Source: Bacteroidota bacterium
GTDB lineage: Bacteria; Bacteroidota; Bacteroidia; Flavobacteriales; Weeksellaceae
DNA: 64,000 nt
Assembly: GCA_023423715.1 (NCBI GenBank)
Contig: JAFAFC010000032.1
Coordinates: 59,321-123,320 of the forward strand
Direction of reading: 5' to 3'
Shown here piece after piece: positions 25,359 to 33,582 of this stretch; the stretch's first letter is position 1, and each line of letters opens with the position of its first letter. The notes under the pieces are model-generated. The model did no database searches. It was given only the letters and a program-made list of their open reading frames with translations, and had not been told where the DNA came from. The translations under genes and the position numbers were made by a program.

Positions 25359-25397
25359 GATTTCAACAATTTTGAGTCGAAAGATAAGCAATATTTA

Positions 25398-25433
25398 AAA
25401 AATAAACCTTGAAAACACGAGGTTTTCAAGGTT
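25398..25433 (-). terminator. Terminator of the DUF6909-type gene
   Basis: A perfect 12-bp inverted repeat (25405-25416 with 25422-25433), 5-nt loop. Read on the minus strand it is followed by TTTATTTTTT. Confidence 0.85.
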
Positions 25434-25465
25434 ACAGATTCTAAAAATCGACTGATTTCTGTATT

Positions 25466-27139
25466 TTATTTTGTACTTGAATTCAAGATTTTTTCTAGAA
25501 TTCGCATAGTAATCATATAGGTTGGTTTTACTCCCGTTAATCCTAATCCTCCCGAAGACAAGGTGCTTCCCGTCTCCAATGGATTATCTGAAGCATAATA
25601 CGCATAACAAAGGAAAAGGTCTTCGGAAATGTGATGTCTGATTTTTGAAGCCACCTGAATCGCCTTCTGATAGTGCGCTCCTTCCATTTCTAGTCCAATT
25701 GCTCGCCAAGATGTATTCATGAAATACGAAAGAATATCTTTATTCTGCAACGAAGTTCCCAAAACGGTTATCATCGTTCCTTCGTAGGCTTTGATTTCAT
25801 CATCTTCGAAATCAGAAAGTTCCAAAGCATTTTTAAAAGGATAGTTATCTGCTGTTCCTTCGAAAATATGCGCCGTTGGAATCATAATATCGCCTTTCGT
25901 TCCTTCTAAAATCCCTGCTTTCCCCATAATGGAAATGGATTTCACCTTCATGGTATAGACTTCTCCTGCACTTTCGTACGGTCTAAGCAACTCATCCATG
26001 ATTTCGTACGCCTGCTCTCCAAACGCATAATCAAAAACCAGTACCACATCATCACCGGAGAAATTAGATTTTGCAAACGGTGTGTTTTTCAACTTCACTT
26101 TGCTCAAATCAATAATCTGAACATCGATGTTACTTCCACTTTGATCATCAATATAAATCAAACCTTGTTTGGATGAAAAATCTAAAACTTTATCTTGAAG
26201 TGCTTTCTTGTTGCTGATTTCTTCATACATTTTGTAATCAACCGTTCCATCCGATTTTTTTCCTAATGCATCATTTCCGTAAATCATATTCTTCACCGAG
26301 TGCATGTTAGCCGAAATAATATGAAGTGGACGCATTTGCAACTGGTTTTCTACCAAAACACGTTTTACATTATTTGCCCATCGATCACCAAACAAGTGAT
26401 GCCCAACACGCTCTCTCAAAATCGCACTGAAGAAAACTTCACGCTCACGAATCCCCAACAAATCATCTAAACTCGCTCTTCCCAAATGATAAATGATTTT
26501 AAATAAACGATCTGGATTCTGATCGTCTCCAAAAGCGTGATAAGCATTCAATGTTTCATCAAATGTTCTTCCTAAAAGAGACGAAAGATGAATTAAAGCA
26601 ACTTCTTTTTCCTTACGGCTGTATTTTTTCTCACCAATAGCAACCTCTTCAATAATATGCCAAGCGCGTGTTGGTTTGTATTCTTCATCTTTATTATAGG
26701 CAAGTTCACGGATTTTATCCGCTTCTATATATAAGAAGGTAAGGTGCGTCAGGATATCATAAATCTCTGATCTTCCCAACAAAACCTCAATATTCATTTG
26801 ATATTCGTCGATACGGTAGCAGTTTCTACGACGTTTTTTCGGAACAATCACTTCAAAACTTCCTTTTTCGAAACCTTCATCTGATGTTAAGTGAACAAAA
26901 GGTGTTTCCTCAATACCTTCAGGCAAACGATCAAGAACATACAAAAGTCCATCAAGTTCTATTTTATTAGGAACTCCCATGGAACCGTAAATTTCAGGCG
27001 CAATAATCATCAAAAGAGATCGTAAAGACTCTCCTGAGATTCCTGACGGCTTGAAAAAGCCTCTATAAAAAAGGTGACGCATTGATACATAAAGTTTCTC
27101 AATTGCTTCTGTAGTTTCTCTTGCTCTTGAATTTGCCAT
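25466..27139 (-). CDS. DUF6909-type protein with a nucleoside-phosphorylase-like C-terminus
   Basis: 557 residues from ATG 27139 (MANSRARETTEAIEKLYVS). The N-terminal half is mainly helical and not recognisable by motif. The last third contains 'SIMGKAGILEGTKGDIMIPTA' (about 400-420), 'AIGLEMEGAHYQKAIQVAS' (about 478-497) and 'CYAYYASDNPL' (about 510-520). This order matches the G-G-GD-IVIP, EMEG/DMES and SDxP motifs of nucleoside phosphorylases and AMP nucleosidase. The family label is from memory; enzymatic function is inference. It is divergent from glnN with a 242-nt gap and ends at a strong terminator. Confidence 0.7.
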   Translation of the reverse strand: MANSRARETTEAIEKLYVSMRHLFYRGFFKPSGISGESLRSLLMIIAPEIYGSMGVPNKIELDGLLYVLDRLPEGIEETPFVHLTSDEGFEKGSFEVIVPKKRRRNCYRIDEYQMNIEVLLGRSEIYDILTHLTFLYIEADKIRELAYNKDEEYKPTRAWHIIEEVAIGEKKYSRKEKEVALIHLSSLLGRTFDETLNAYHAFGDDQNPDRLFKIIYHLGRASLDDLLGIREREVFFSAILRERVGHHLFGDRWANNVKRVLVENQLQMRPLHIISANMHSVKNMIYGNDALGKKSDGTVDYKMYEEISNKKALQDKVLDFSSKQGLIYIDDQSGSNIDVQIIDLSKVKLKNTPFAKSNFSGDDVVLVFDYAFGEQAYEIMDELLRPYESAGEVYTMKVKSISIMGKAGILEGTKGDIMIPTAHIFEGTADNYPFKNALELSDFEDDEIKAYEGTMITVLGTSLQNKDILSYFMNTSWRAIGLEMEGAHYQKAIQVASKIRHHISEDLFLCYAYYASDNPLETGSTLSSGGLGLTGVKPTYMITMRILEKILNSSTK

Positions 27140-27163
27140 AGATTTTGATTTTAGAAAAGTCGA

Positions 27164-27171
27164 CAAAGATA
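27164..27171 (-). promoter_or_regulatory. -7 box of the DUF6909-type gene
   Basis: TATCTTTG on the minus strand, 24 nt before the ATG at 27139. No TTG at consensus spacing. Confidence 0.45.
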
Positions 27172-27306
27172 CGGAATATAGTTAATGTTTAAAAATTTCA
27201 CAATTCTACTAAAAACTAAAGAATCTAGAATTAAAAGGCGATTACATTTATATGAACCTTCATTAATGAGATCGAAAACCAAATTTAAATGTTAAATTTC
27301 TACAAC

Positions 27307-27327
27307 ACCCCTAAAAAAAATAGGGGT
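27307..27327. promoter_or_regulatory. Palindromic candidate operator at the glnN promoter
   Basis: The perfect inverted repeat ACCCCTA (27307-27313) and TAGGGGT (27321-27327) with a 7-nt A-rich spacer stands out in an AT-rich region. It ends 2 nt before the glnN -33 TTG (27330-27332). Position and symmetry fit a dimeric regulator binding site, for example for nitrogen control. No T-tract follows directly, and it is upstream of the -7 box, so a terminator is unlikely. Confidence 0.55.
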
Positions 27328-27329
27328 AA

Positions 27330-27361
27330 TTGAATTTTTTTTCATTTTTTTTATAAATTTG
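27330..27361 (+). promoter_or_regulatory. glnN promoter: TTG (27330-27332) and TAAATTTG (27354-27361)
   Basis: Both elements match the Bacteroidota consensus, with 21 nt spacing. The -7 box ends 20 nt before ATG 27382, giving a normal short leader. Confidence 0.7.
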
Positions 27362-27381
27362 CCCTATCAAAATATAAGCTG

Positions 27382-29580
27382 ATGTCAACATTAAGATTTA
27401 AAGCCTTAGCAGAACTTCCATTTAGAGATTACAGAAAAGACAATTTCGTGGATGTTCCCGTAAAACTTTCAGAATTATTCTGCAACAACGTGTTTTCAGA
27501 ATACACAATGAGAGAGTATTTAACAAAAGAAGCATTCAATTCTATTATGGATGCAATCAAAAAAGGAACTCAAATCCAAAGACATATTGCAGATCAGGTT
27601 GCAGTTGCCATGAAGGATTGGGCGATGTCCAAAGGTGTAACACACTACACGCACTGGTTTCAGCCATTAACTGGGACAACTGCAGAAAAGCACGATTCAT
27701 TCTTTACTCCAATTGAAGGCGACAGAGCAATCGAGCGTTTTAACGGCGGAATGTTGATTCAACAAGAGCCAGATGCGTCTTCTTTTCCGAATGGTGGAAT
27801 CAGAAATACATTTGAAGCAAGAGGATATACCGCTTGGGATCCAACGTCACCAGCATTTATCATGGGAACAACACTTTGTATTCCATCGATTTTCATTTCG
27901 TATACAGGCGAAACTTTAGATTATAAAACACCTTTACTACGTGCACTTAACGCGGTTGACGAAGCTGCAACAGACGTTTGTAAAGCCTATTTCGATAAAA
28001 ACGTAACCAAAGTAACACCAACTTTAGGTTGGGAACAAGAATATTTCTTGGTAGATTCAGCCTTATACATTTCTCGTCCTGACTTGGTGTTAACGGGTAA
28101 AACATTACTTGGACATTCACCAGCAAAAGGACAACAATTGGATGACCATTATTTCGGATCAATTCCTACAAGAGTGATGAACTTCATGAAAGAATTGGAA
28201 ATCGAATGTATGAAGTTGGGAATTCCAGTTACTACTCGTCACAACGAAGTTGCTCCAAATCAGTTCGAATTGGCGCCAATGTTTGAAGAATGTAACGTTG
28301 CCGTTGACCACAACTCTTTGCTGATGGATATTATGGCGAGAATTGCACACAAACATCATTTCCATATTTTATTCCATGAAAAACCTTTCGCAGGCGTTAA
28401 CGGAAGTGGGAAGCACAACAACTGGAGTTTGGCGACAGATACAGGTGAAAACCTTTTAAGTCCAGGGAAAAATCCAAAGAAAAACCTACAGTTCTTGACA
28501 TTCTTCGTGAATTCTTTGAAGGCAGTTCACGATTATGCAGATTTGTTGAGAGCAAGCATCGCATCAGCAAGCAACGATCACCGTTTGGGAGCCAACGAAG
28601 CGCCGCCAGCAATTATCTCTGCATTTATCGGAAGTCAATTGTTTAGCGTTTTGGAAGAACTTGAAAAAGTAACCGACGGAAAACTATCTCCAGAAGAAAA
28701 AACAGAATTAAAACTAAACGTTGTTGGTAAAATTCCTGAAATCCTTTTGGATAACACGGACAGAAACAGAACATCCCCTTTCGCATTTACTGGTAATAAA
28801 TTCGAAATTCGTGCGGTTGGATCTTCTGCAAACTGTGCGGAAGTAATGACGGTAATGAATGCTATCGCTGCAAAACAACTTCGAATTTTCAAAACAGAAG
28901 TTGATGCATTAATCGAGGGTGGACTTAAGAAAGACGAAGCGATTTTCAATGTATTGAGAGAATACATCAAACAATCGAAAACAATTTTGTTCGAAGGTGA
29001 TGGTTATTCTGACGATTGGGCGAAAGAAGCTAAGAAAAGAGGATTAAACAATCACAAAACAACACCAGAAGCGCTTAAGCAAGAATTAAATCCGAAGTTT
29101 TCAGAGCTTTTTGAGGAATTAAAAATTTATTCTCACCGAGAATTCGAAGCGAGAAACGAAATCAAATTCGAAAAATACTCAACAGTTATCGACATCGAAG
29201 CAAGAGTTTTGGCGGATATCGCGAGAAACCACATTATTCCAGCTGCGCTCAATTATCAAAACAGATTGATTGAGAACGTGAAAGGTCTTAAAGAAATCTT
29301 TGGCGATAAAGAATTTAAGGTTTTAGGAAAAGAGCAAATCAGCTTGATTACTCAGATTTCTGAAAACGTTTCTAAAATCAAATTAGGGGTTGACGAACTT
29401 CTTAAAGAAAAAGAAGCTGCGAAAAACACGACTGACACGCACAAACAAGCAAACGCTTATTGTAATAAAGTGAAACCTTTATTTGATGTGATTCGTGAAG
29501 GTTCAGACGCATTAGAAATGATGGTGGACGACGAACTTTGGCCAATGACCAAATACAGAGAACTTTTGTTCACAAGATAA
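27382..29580 (+). CDS. glnN: Type III glutamine synthetase
   Basis: 732 residues, the size of GSIII. The N-terminus 'RFKALAELPFRDY' and 'YTHWFQPLTGTTAEKHDSF' (the GSIII signature) are followed by the metal/glutamate-binding 'VTTRHNEVAPNQFELAPMFEE', 'GVNGSGKHNNWSLATDTGENLL' and 'RNRTSPFAFTGNKFEIRAVGSS' motifs. It makes glutamine from glutamate, ammonia and ATP and is the main ammonia-assimilation enzyme in many Bacteroidota. It has its own promoter with a palindrome and a strong terminator. Confidence 0.97.
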   Translation: MSTLRFKALAELPFRDYRKDNFVDVPVKLSELFCNNVFSEYTMREYLTKEAFNSIMDAIKKGTQIQRHIADQVAVAMKDWAMSKGVTHYTHWFQPLTGTTAEKHDSFFTPIEGDRAIERFNGGMLIQQEPDASSFPNGGIRNTFEARGYTAWDPTSPAFIMGTTLCIPSIFISYTGETLDYKTPLLRALNAVDEAATDVCKAYFDKNVTKVTPTLGWEQEYFLVDSALYISRPDLVLTGKTLLGHSPAKGQQLDDHYFGSIPTRVMNFMKELEIECMKLGIPVTTRHNEVAPNQFELAPMFEECNVAVDHNSLLMDIMARIAHKHHFHILFHEKPFAGVNGSGKHNNWSLATDTGENLLSPGKNPKKNLQFLTFFVNSLKAVHDYADLLRASIASASNDHRLGANEAPPAIISAFIGSQLFSVLEELEKVTDGKLSPEEKTELKLNVVGKIPEILLDNTDRNRTSPFAFTGNKFEIRAVGSSANCAEVMTVMNAIAAKQLRIFKTEVDALIEGGLKKDEAIFNVLREYIKQSKTILFEGDGYSDDWAKEAKKRGLNNHKTTPEALKQELNPKFSELFEELKIYSHREFEARNEIKFEKYSTVIDIEARVLADIARNHIIPAALNYQNRLIENVKGLKEIFGDKEFKVLGKEQISLITQISENVSKIKLGVDELLKEKEAAKNTTDTHKQANAYCNKVKPLFDVIREGSDALEMMVDDELWPMTKYRELLFTR

Positions 29581-29590
29581 TAAACAACAA

Positions 29591-29618
29591 AAAGCCGCAT
29601 TGAATGCGGCTTTTTTTT
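29591..29618 (+). terminator. Rho-independent terminator after glnN
   Basis: A perfect 9-bp stem (AAGCCGCAT at 29592-29600 with ATGCGGCTT at 29604-29612), 3-nt loop and T8. Possibly bidirectional, serving the convergent nitrilase gene. Confidence 0.9.
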
Positions 29619-29646
29619 ATATTCAAATAAAAACAACTATCAAAAA

Positions 29647-30408
29647 CTAAACATCTAGTTGAAACGAATCCGCATCATTTAGAAATTGAAATCTTTTTCT
29701 AAACACATCCAAAATCTCCAAATCCACTCGAGCCGTAACTAAATTCCCTTTCTTCTCAGAAACAATACTTCCGTCAGGGAAATAACAATCTGTACTTTCC
29801 TCATACTTTAAATTATTTCCATCGACACCAATTCGGTTCACCCCAAAAACATAGGCTTGATTTTCAATAGAACGCGCTTTCAGGAGCGTTCGCCAAGCAT
29901 CAACTCGAGCTTCGGGCCAATTAGCAACATACAAAGCCAAATCATAATCGTTTATGTTGCGCGCAAAAACCGGAAAACGAAGATCATAACATACTTGCAG
30001 CAAAATCCTCACGCCTTTATAATCGAAAACAACCCGATCTTTCCCTTTTGAATACACCTCATCTTCACCAGAATATGAAAACAAATGACGTTTATCGTAA
30101 AAATGGCAACGCCCGTTCGGTTCAACAAAATAAAAGCGATTATAGAATTTTCCATTTTCTGCGATTGAAACACTCCCTGCCACAGCGAAATCACGTTCTT
30201 GGGCTAGATTTTTCATCCAATTCAAAGTCACTTCATCCCCATCAGCAATCTGTGCGGGCTCCATACAAAAACCCGTGGAAAACATCTCTGGCAGGAGCAA
30301 AACGTCCGTTTCCACATTTTGAATTTCTTTCGAAATTAATTCAAAATTCTCCCCTTGGTTTTTCCACCGAATATCCAAATTCAGGGCTGTAATTTTTAAA
30401 CAGGTCAT
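29647..30408 (-). CDS. Nitrilase-superfamily omega-amidase-like hydrolase (YafV type)
   Basis: 253 residues from ATG 30408. The catalytic triad of nitrilases is present: E41 in LLPEMF, K106 in YDKRHLF and C140 in QVCYDLRFPVF. The short form and the 'VCYDLRFPVF' motif point to YafV/omega-amidase, which deaminates 2-oxoglutaramate or 2-oxosuccinamate made by glutamine or asparagine transaminases. Its place next to glutamine synthetase fits nitrogen metabolism, though the genes are convergent. The frame extends 7 codons upstream without a better start. Confidence 0.88.
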   Translation of the reverse strand: MTCLKITALNLDIRWKNQGENFELISKEIQNVETDVLLLPEMFSTGFCMEPAQIADGDEVTLNWMKNLAQERDFAVAGSVSIAENGKFYNRFYFVEPNGRCHFYDKRHLFSYSGEDEVYSKGKDRVVFDYKGVRILLQVCYDLRFPVFARNINDYDLALYVANWPEARVDAWRTLLKARSIENQAYVFGVNRIGVDGNNLKYEESTDCYFPDGSIVSEKKGNLVTARVDLEILDVFRKRFQFLNDADSFQLDV

Positions 30409-30486
30409 CACAATATCTTTTATAAACACCGATTAAAATTATAAATTTTTCCCGTAATAATGTTAAACTAGAAAATAAAATGGTCT

Positions 30487-30494
30487 TATTTTTG
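30487..30494 (+). promoter_or_regulatory. -7 box (TATTTTTG)
   Basis: A perfect TAnnTTTG, 25 nt before ATG 30520. No TTG at ideal spacing. Confidence 0.45.
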
Positions 30495-30519
30495 TTAGAG
30501 ATAAAAAAGATTATTGAAT

Positions 30520-30954
30520 ATGAAGAAATTTTTTATCGGAGCAGCGCTCTTAGTAGGAAGTCAAATGGCATTTTCGCAAGCATGGAGTGGTAAAGGCGAT
30601 CAAAAAGCACAAGTCGCTTTAAACATCTATGGTAGTGAAGGTTTAGGAATCAAAGGAAGCTATGACTATGGTGTTGCAGATGCAATATCTGTTGGAGCAG
30701 GAGTTGGTTTCTTTTTTGGTGATAAAAATGAAAACTCGGATTTCACCATTCATGGTAGAGCAAACTATCATCTTCAAGACGCCTTAAATCTAGATGACCG
30801 AATGGATATTTATCCCGGAATCACAATGGGAATTGTTGGAAACTCGTTTGATTTTGGAGCTCATGTTGGATTCCGTTATTTCTTCACAGAAAAATTTGGA
30901 GCCTTTATTGAAGTTGGAAATCGTGGAGGCTTAGGATTAAGCATTAATCTTTAA
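30520..30954 (+). CDS. Small outer-membrane beta-barrel protein (DUF6646-like)
   Basis: 144 residues from ATG 30520; a TTG two codons upstream is not needed. The signal peptide MKKFFIGAALLVGSQMAFSQ is followed by 'AWSGKGDQKAQVALNIYG', which I recognise as the start of a flavobacterial family labelled DUF6646. Strand-like segments with paired aromatics and glycines (SVGAGVGFFFG, GAHVGFRYFF) indicate an 8-stranded barrel. Function unknown. The next barrel gene starts 29 nt downstream; they probably form one operon. Confidence 0.65.
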   Translation: MKKFFIGAALLVGSQMAFSQAWSGKGDQKAQVALNIYGSEGLGIKGSYDYGVADAISVGAGVGFFFGDKNENSDFTIHGRANYHLQDALNLDDRMDIYPGITMGIVGNSFDFGAHVGFRYFFTEKFGAFIEVGNRGGLGLSINL

Positions 30955-30983
30955 AAATTAAAATAAACTTTAAAAAACATATT

Positions 30984-31448
30984 ATGAAAAAGCTTTTTGG
31001 ACTAGTAGCAGTTGCGTTTGCTACGATTTTAGGAACATCGAACATGAATGCTCAAACGTATAAAACAGGAGCAGGTCTTATGGTAGATGTTGGTGATGGA
31101 GCAACTTTAGTTGGACCACATGTAAAACATTTCTTCTCAACAAATAGTGCTGGGGAATTTTCCGTACTATTCGGTGGTGATGCTACAACAGTACAGGCTT
31201 TATACCAATTCAACAAAGGAATTGGAGGTGCTAAAGGTCTAATGTGGTATGTTGGTATCGGTCCTTCAGTTAGTTTCGGAGACGGAAATTCTTTGTTCGG
31301 GATTGTACCAGTTGCAGGTCTTGATTACAAAATTCAAGGAGCTCCATTAGATTTATTCTTTGACTGGAGACCTAGAGCTGTATTCTATGATGGTGATTCT
31401 GACTTCATCGCAGGAAGATTTGGTTTGGGACTTAGATTCACATTCTAA
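30984..31448 (+). CDS. Small outer-membrane beta-barrel protein
   Basis: 154 residues. A signal peptide (MKKLFGLVAVAFATILGTSNMNAQ) is followed by glycine-rich amphipathic strands ('FSVLFGGDATTVQALYQF', 'WYVGIGPSVSFGDG', 'IAGRFGLGLRFTF'). It ends in Phe, as expected for a BAM substrate. Resembles the preceding gene in architecture but not closely in sequence. Specific function unknown. A terminator follows directly. Confidence 0.65.
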   Translation: MKKLFGLVAVAFATILGTSNMNAQTYKTGAGLMVDVGDGATLVGPHVKHFFSTNSAGEFSVLFGGDATTVQALYQFNKGIGGAKGLMWYVGIGPSVSFGDGNSLFGIVPVAGLDYKIQGAPLDLFFDWRPRAVFYDGDSDFIAGRFGLGLRFTF

Positions 31449-31466
31449 AAATCCAAAAAACAAGAC

Positions 31467-31497
31467 AAAAAGACTCTCTTTACGAGGGTCTTTTTCT
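31467..31497 (+). terminator. Rho-independent terminator
   Basis: A 12-bp stem (31467-31478 with 31484-31495, one T-G pair), 5-nt loop, T-rich tail. Confidence 0.85.
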
Positions 31498-31519
31498 TTG
31501 GCATAGTTTTGATAATCCT

Positions 31520-31527
31520 TACATTTG
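31520..31527 (+). promoter_or_regulatory. -7 box of rseP (TACATTTG)
   Basis: A perfect TAnnTTTG box 26 nt before ATG 31554, just after a terminator. Confidence 0.5.
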
Positions 31528-31553
31528 CAAATCTTTAATTTTAAAATACATTA

Positions 31554-33035
31554 ATGGAATTAGCATTAAAAATATTTCAGTTTGTACTAAGCATATCAAT
31601 TCTTGTCGTATTACATGAGCTCGGGCACTTTTTACCAGCTCGTTGGTTCAGAACTCGAGCAGAGAAATTCTTTTTATTCTTCGACCCTTGGTTTTCAATT
31701 TTCTCAATGAAGAAAATTAAAGGTTCGTGGAAATTCAAATTCTTTTCGAAAAACCTTCCAGACACGAAGGTTATTGAAGTAAATGGTGAGAAAAAAGAAG
31801 TTCCAATTGATTTAGATGAACTTTCGGACGATGATTGGAGAAAATATCCCGAAAACACCAAATACGGAATTGGATGGCTGCCAATGGGTGGTTATGTAAA
31901 AATTGCCGGAATGGTCGATGAAAGTATGGATATTGAGCAATTGAAAAAACCTGCTCAAAGTTGGGAATTCAGATCCAAACCGGCTTGGCAACGATTAATC
32001 ATCATGTTAGGAGGTGTTACCGTTAACTTTTTCTTAGCATGGTTCATTTTTTCCGCATTAGTATTCAAAAACGGGGAATCCATTTTTGATTCATCAAAAA
32101 TTACGGAACCTTTAAAATACTCCACAGCAGCCAAAAAAATGGGCTTCCATGATGGTGATGAAATTTTAACTGTAGATGGAAAAGTTCAACCGAATTTTAG
32201 AAAATTAGCGCTTGACGTCTTATTAAGTGATCACGTAACTGTTTTACGAGATGGCAAAGAAGTAACTTTCCAGACGAATGATGAAGGAAAAGCTGAAGCC
32301 TTCCAATCTCCAGACCCACGAGGATTCCTTTCTCCAAGAATCAATCCGGTTATGGACACAATTATGTACGAAAGCACCTTGAAGGCGGGATTGAAACAAG
32401 GCGATATCGTTGCTAAAATTGATGGAAAAGAAATTGAATTCAACGATGAGCTTGCACCATTAGTTAGACCAAAAGCTGGAAAAACGGTTGATTTACAAGT
32501 TTTAAGAAATGGAAATCCAGTTGATCTTACTATACCGGTAAAAGAAGATGGAACTATTGGAGTTCTTCCATACAAGCAATTATTGAAATACGAAACTCAT
32601 AAAGACTATTCATTTGGACAATCTGTTACCCGTGGTTTCACACAAACGATAGAGAGTTTAACCTATCAGATTAAATCATTCAAATTAGTTTTCAATAAAA
32701 AGGTTAAAGGATACAAAAATGTATCAGGCCCTATCGGAATCATCAATCAAATGCCGGTTTCAAAAGACGCACACAACAATTATTCAATTGATTGGGATGC
32801 ATTTTGGGCATTTACAGCAATGTTCTCAATTTGGTTAGCCTTCATTAACTTGATTCCAATTCCTGGATTAGATGGCGGTCACGTGATTTTCACTCTTTGG
32901 GAAATGATCACAGGAAAGCCTGTTCCGCAAAAAGTTTTAGAAAACGCACAAATGATTGGTGTTATTTTCTTACTTGGTCTAATGGTGTTAATCTTTGGAA
33001 ATGACATATTTAAGCTTATAGTCGGAAAATTCTAA
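31554..33035 (+). CDS. rseP: Intramembrane site-2 zinc metalloprotease RseP
   Basis: 493 residues. The zinc-binding HELGH is at 21-25 in the first membrane helix. The third metal ligand is in 'NLIPIPGLDGGHVIF' near residue 440. Two PDZ domains lie between (around 185-260 and 270-330, 'AGLKQGDIVAKIDGKEIEF'). It is longer than E. coli RseP because of a roughly 60-residue insert after the catalytic helix. It cleaves anti-sigma factors and signal-peptide remnants in the membrane. The ECF/anti-sigma pair at 55-56 kb is one possible client; this is inference. tRNA-Asn follows. Confidence 0.94.
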   Translation: MELALKIFQFVLSISILVVLHELGHFLPARWFRTRAEKFFLFFDPWFSIFSMKKIKGSWKFKFFSKNLPDTKVIEVNGEKKEVPIDLDELSDDDWRKYPENTKYGIGWLPMGGYVKIAGMVDESMDIEQLKKPAQSWEFRSKPAWQRLIIMLGGVTVNFFLAWFIFSALVFKNGESIFDSSKITEPLKYSTAAKKMGFHDGDEILTVDGKVQPNFRKLALDVLLSDHVTVLRDGKEVTFQTNDEGKAEAFQSPDPRGFLSPRINPVMDTIMYESTLKAGLKQGDIVAKIDGKEIEFNDELAPLVRPKAGKTVDLQVLRNGNPVDLTIPVKEDGTIGVLPYKQLLKYETHKDYSFGQSVTRGFTQTIESLTYQIKSFKLVFNKKVKGYKNVSGPIGIINQMPVSKDAHNNYSIDWDAFWAFTAMFSIWLAFINLIPIPGLDGGHVIFTLWEMITGKPVPQKVLENAQMIGVIFLLGLMVLIFGNDIFKLIVGKF

Positions 33036-33066
33036 TTAAAAAGATTAAAAAAAGTTCTAGAAATAT

Positions 33067-33097
33067 TTGGTGTGAATCATTTTTCGTTATATATTTG
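33067..33097 (+). promoter_or_regulatory. tRNA-Asn promoter: TTG (33067-33069) and TATATTTG (33090-33097)
   Basis: Both elements match the consensus with 20 nt between them, 22 nt before the tRNA 5' end. This is the clearest two-part promoter in the window. Confidence 0.75.
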
Positions 33098-33119
33098 CAC
33101 CACTTAAAACAAAGGACAT

Positions 33120-33193
33120 TCCTCCTTAGCTCAGTTGGTTAGAGCATCTGACTGTTAATCAGAGGGTCGCTGGTTCGAGCCCAGCAGGAGGAG
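33120..33193 (+). tRNA. tRNA-Asn (anticodon GTT)
   Basis: A 74-nt cloverleaf. The acceptor arms TCCTCCT (33120-33126) and AGGAGGA (33186-33192) pair fully. Anticodon stem TCTGA/TCAGA encloses loop CTGTTAA with anticodon GTT at 33154-33156, and the T-arm has GGTTCGAGC. CCA is not encoded. It has its own promoter and terminator. Confidence 0.97.
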
Positions 33194-33194
33194 C

Positions 33195-33227
33195 AAAAAG
33201 ACTTACAGAAATGTAAGTCTTTTTTTG
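33195..33227 (+). terminator. Terminator after tRNA-Asn
   Basis: A 12-bp perfect stem (33195-33206 with 33213-33224), 6-nt loop and T-run, directly behind the tRNA. Confidence 0.88.
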
Positions 33228-33582
33228 TTTTATACTATCTTTTAAGAGTTTACAAGAGTTTTTGGGGATTTGTTGAAATGCCCAGAAGATTAAACCTTAT
33301 ACGAATTTGGCCATTCTTTCTCATTAAAAGGCACACAAAAAGGCATACCCTATTTTAAAACTAGGTGTCCATTCTAAGAAGTCACCACCCAACTAGGGTA
33401 TTGAACACTACGAAATAGCAGAACTAAAACTAGTCAAAAGTACCATTTTACAGATATAATATCTTTCAAAATCAATTCTCGAAGTTTACAAAACTGCATA
33501 TTTAAAAAAAATCAAACTTTTTTAATTGCATTTCATCAGGAATATGTAATTTTAAAGCTCACCAAAACAACACAAAACATTT
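33228..33582. other. 355-nt non-coding region downstream of tRNA-Asn with short repeats
   Basis: No ORF with family resemblance is seen on either strand. The region holds a tandem pair AAAAGGCACAC (33326-33336) and AAAAGGCATAC (33338-33348) with a 12-nt period. It also has an inverted repeat ATACCCTA (33345-33352) and TAGGGTAT (33394-33401). The remainder is AT-rich and presumably contains the promoter of the NagB-like gene, though no clean TAnnTTTG box is found there. Confidence 0.5.
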
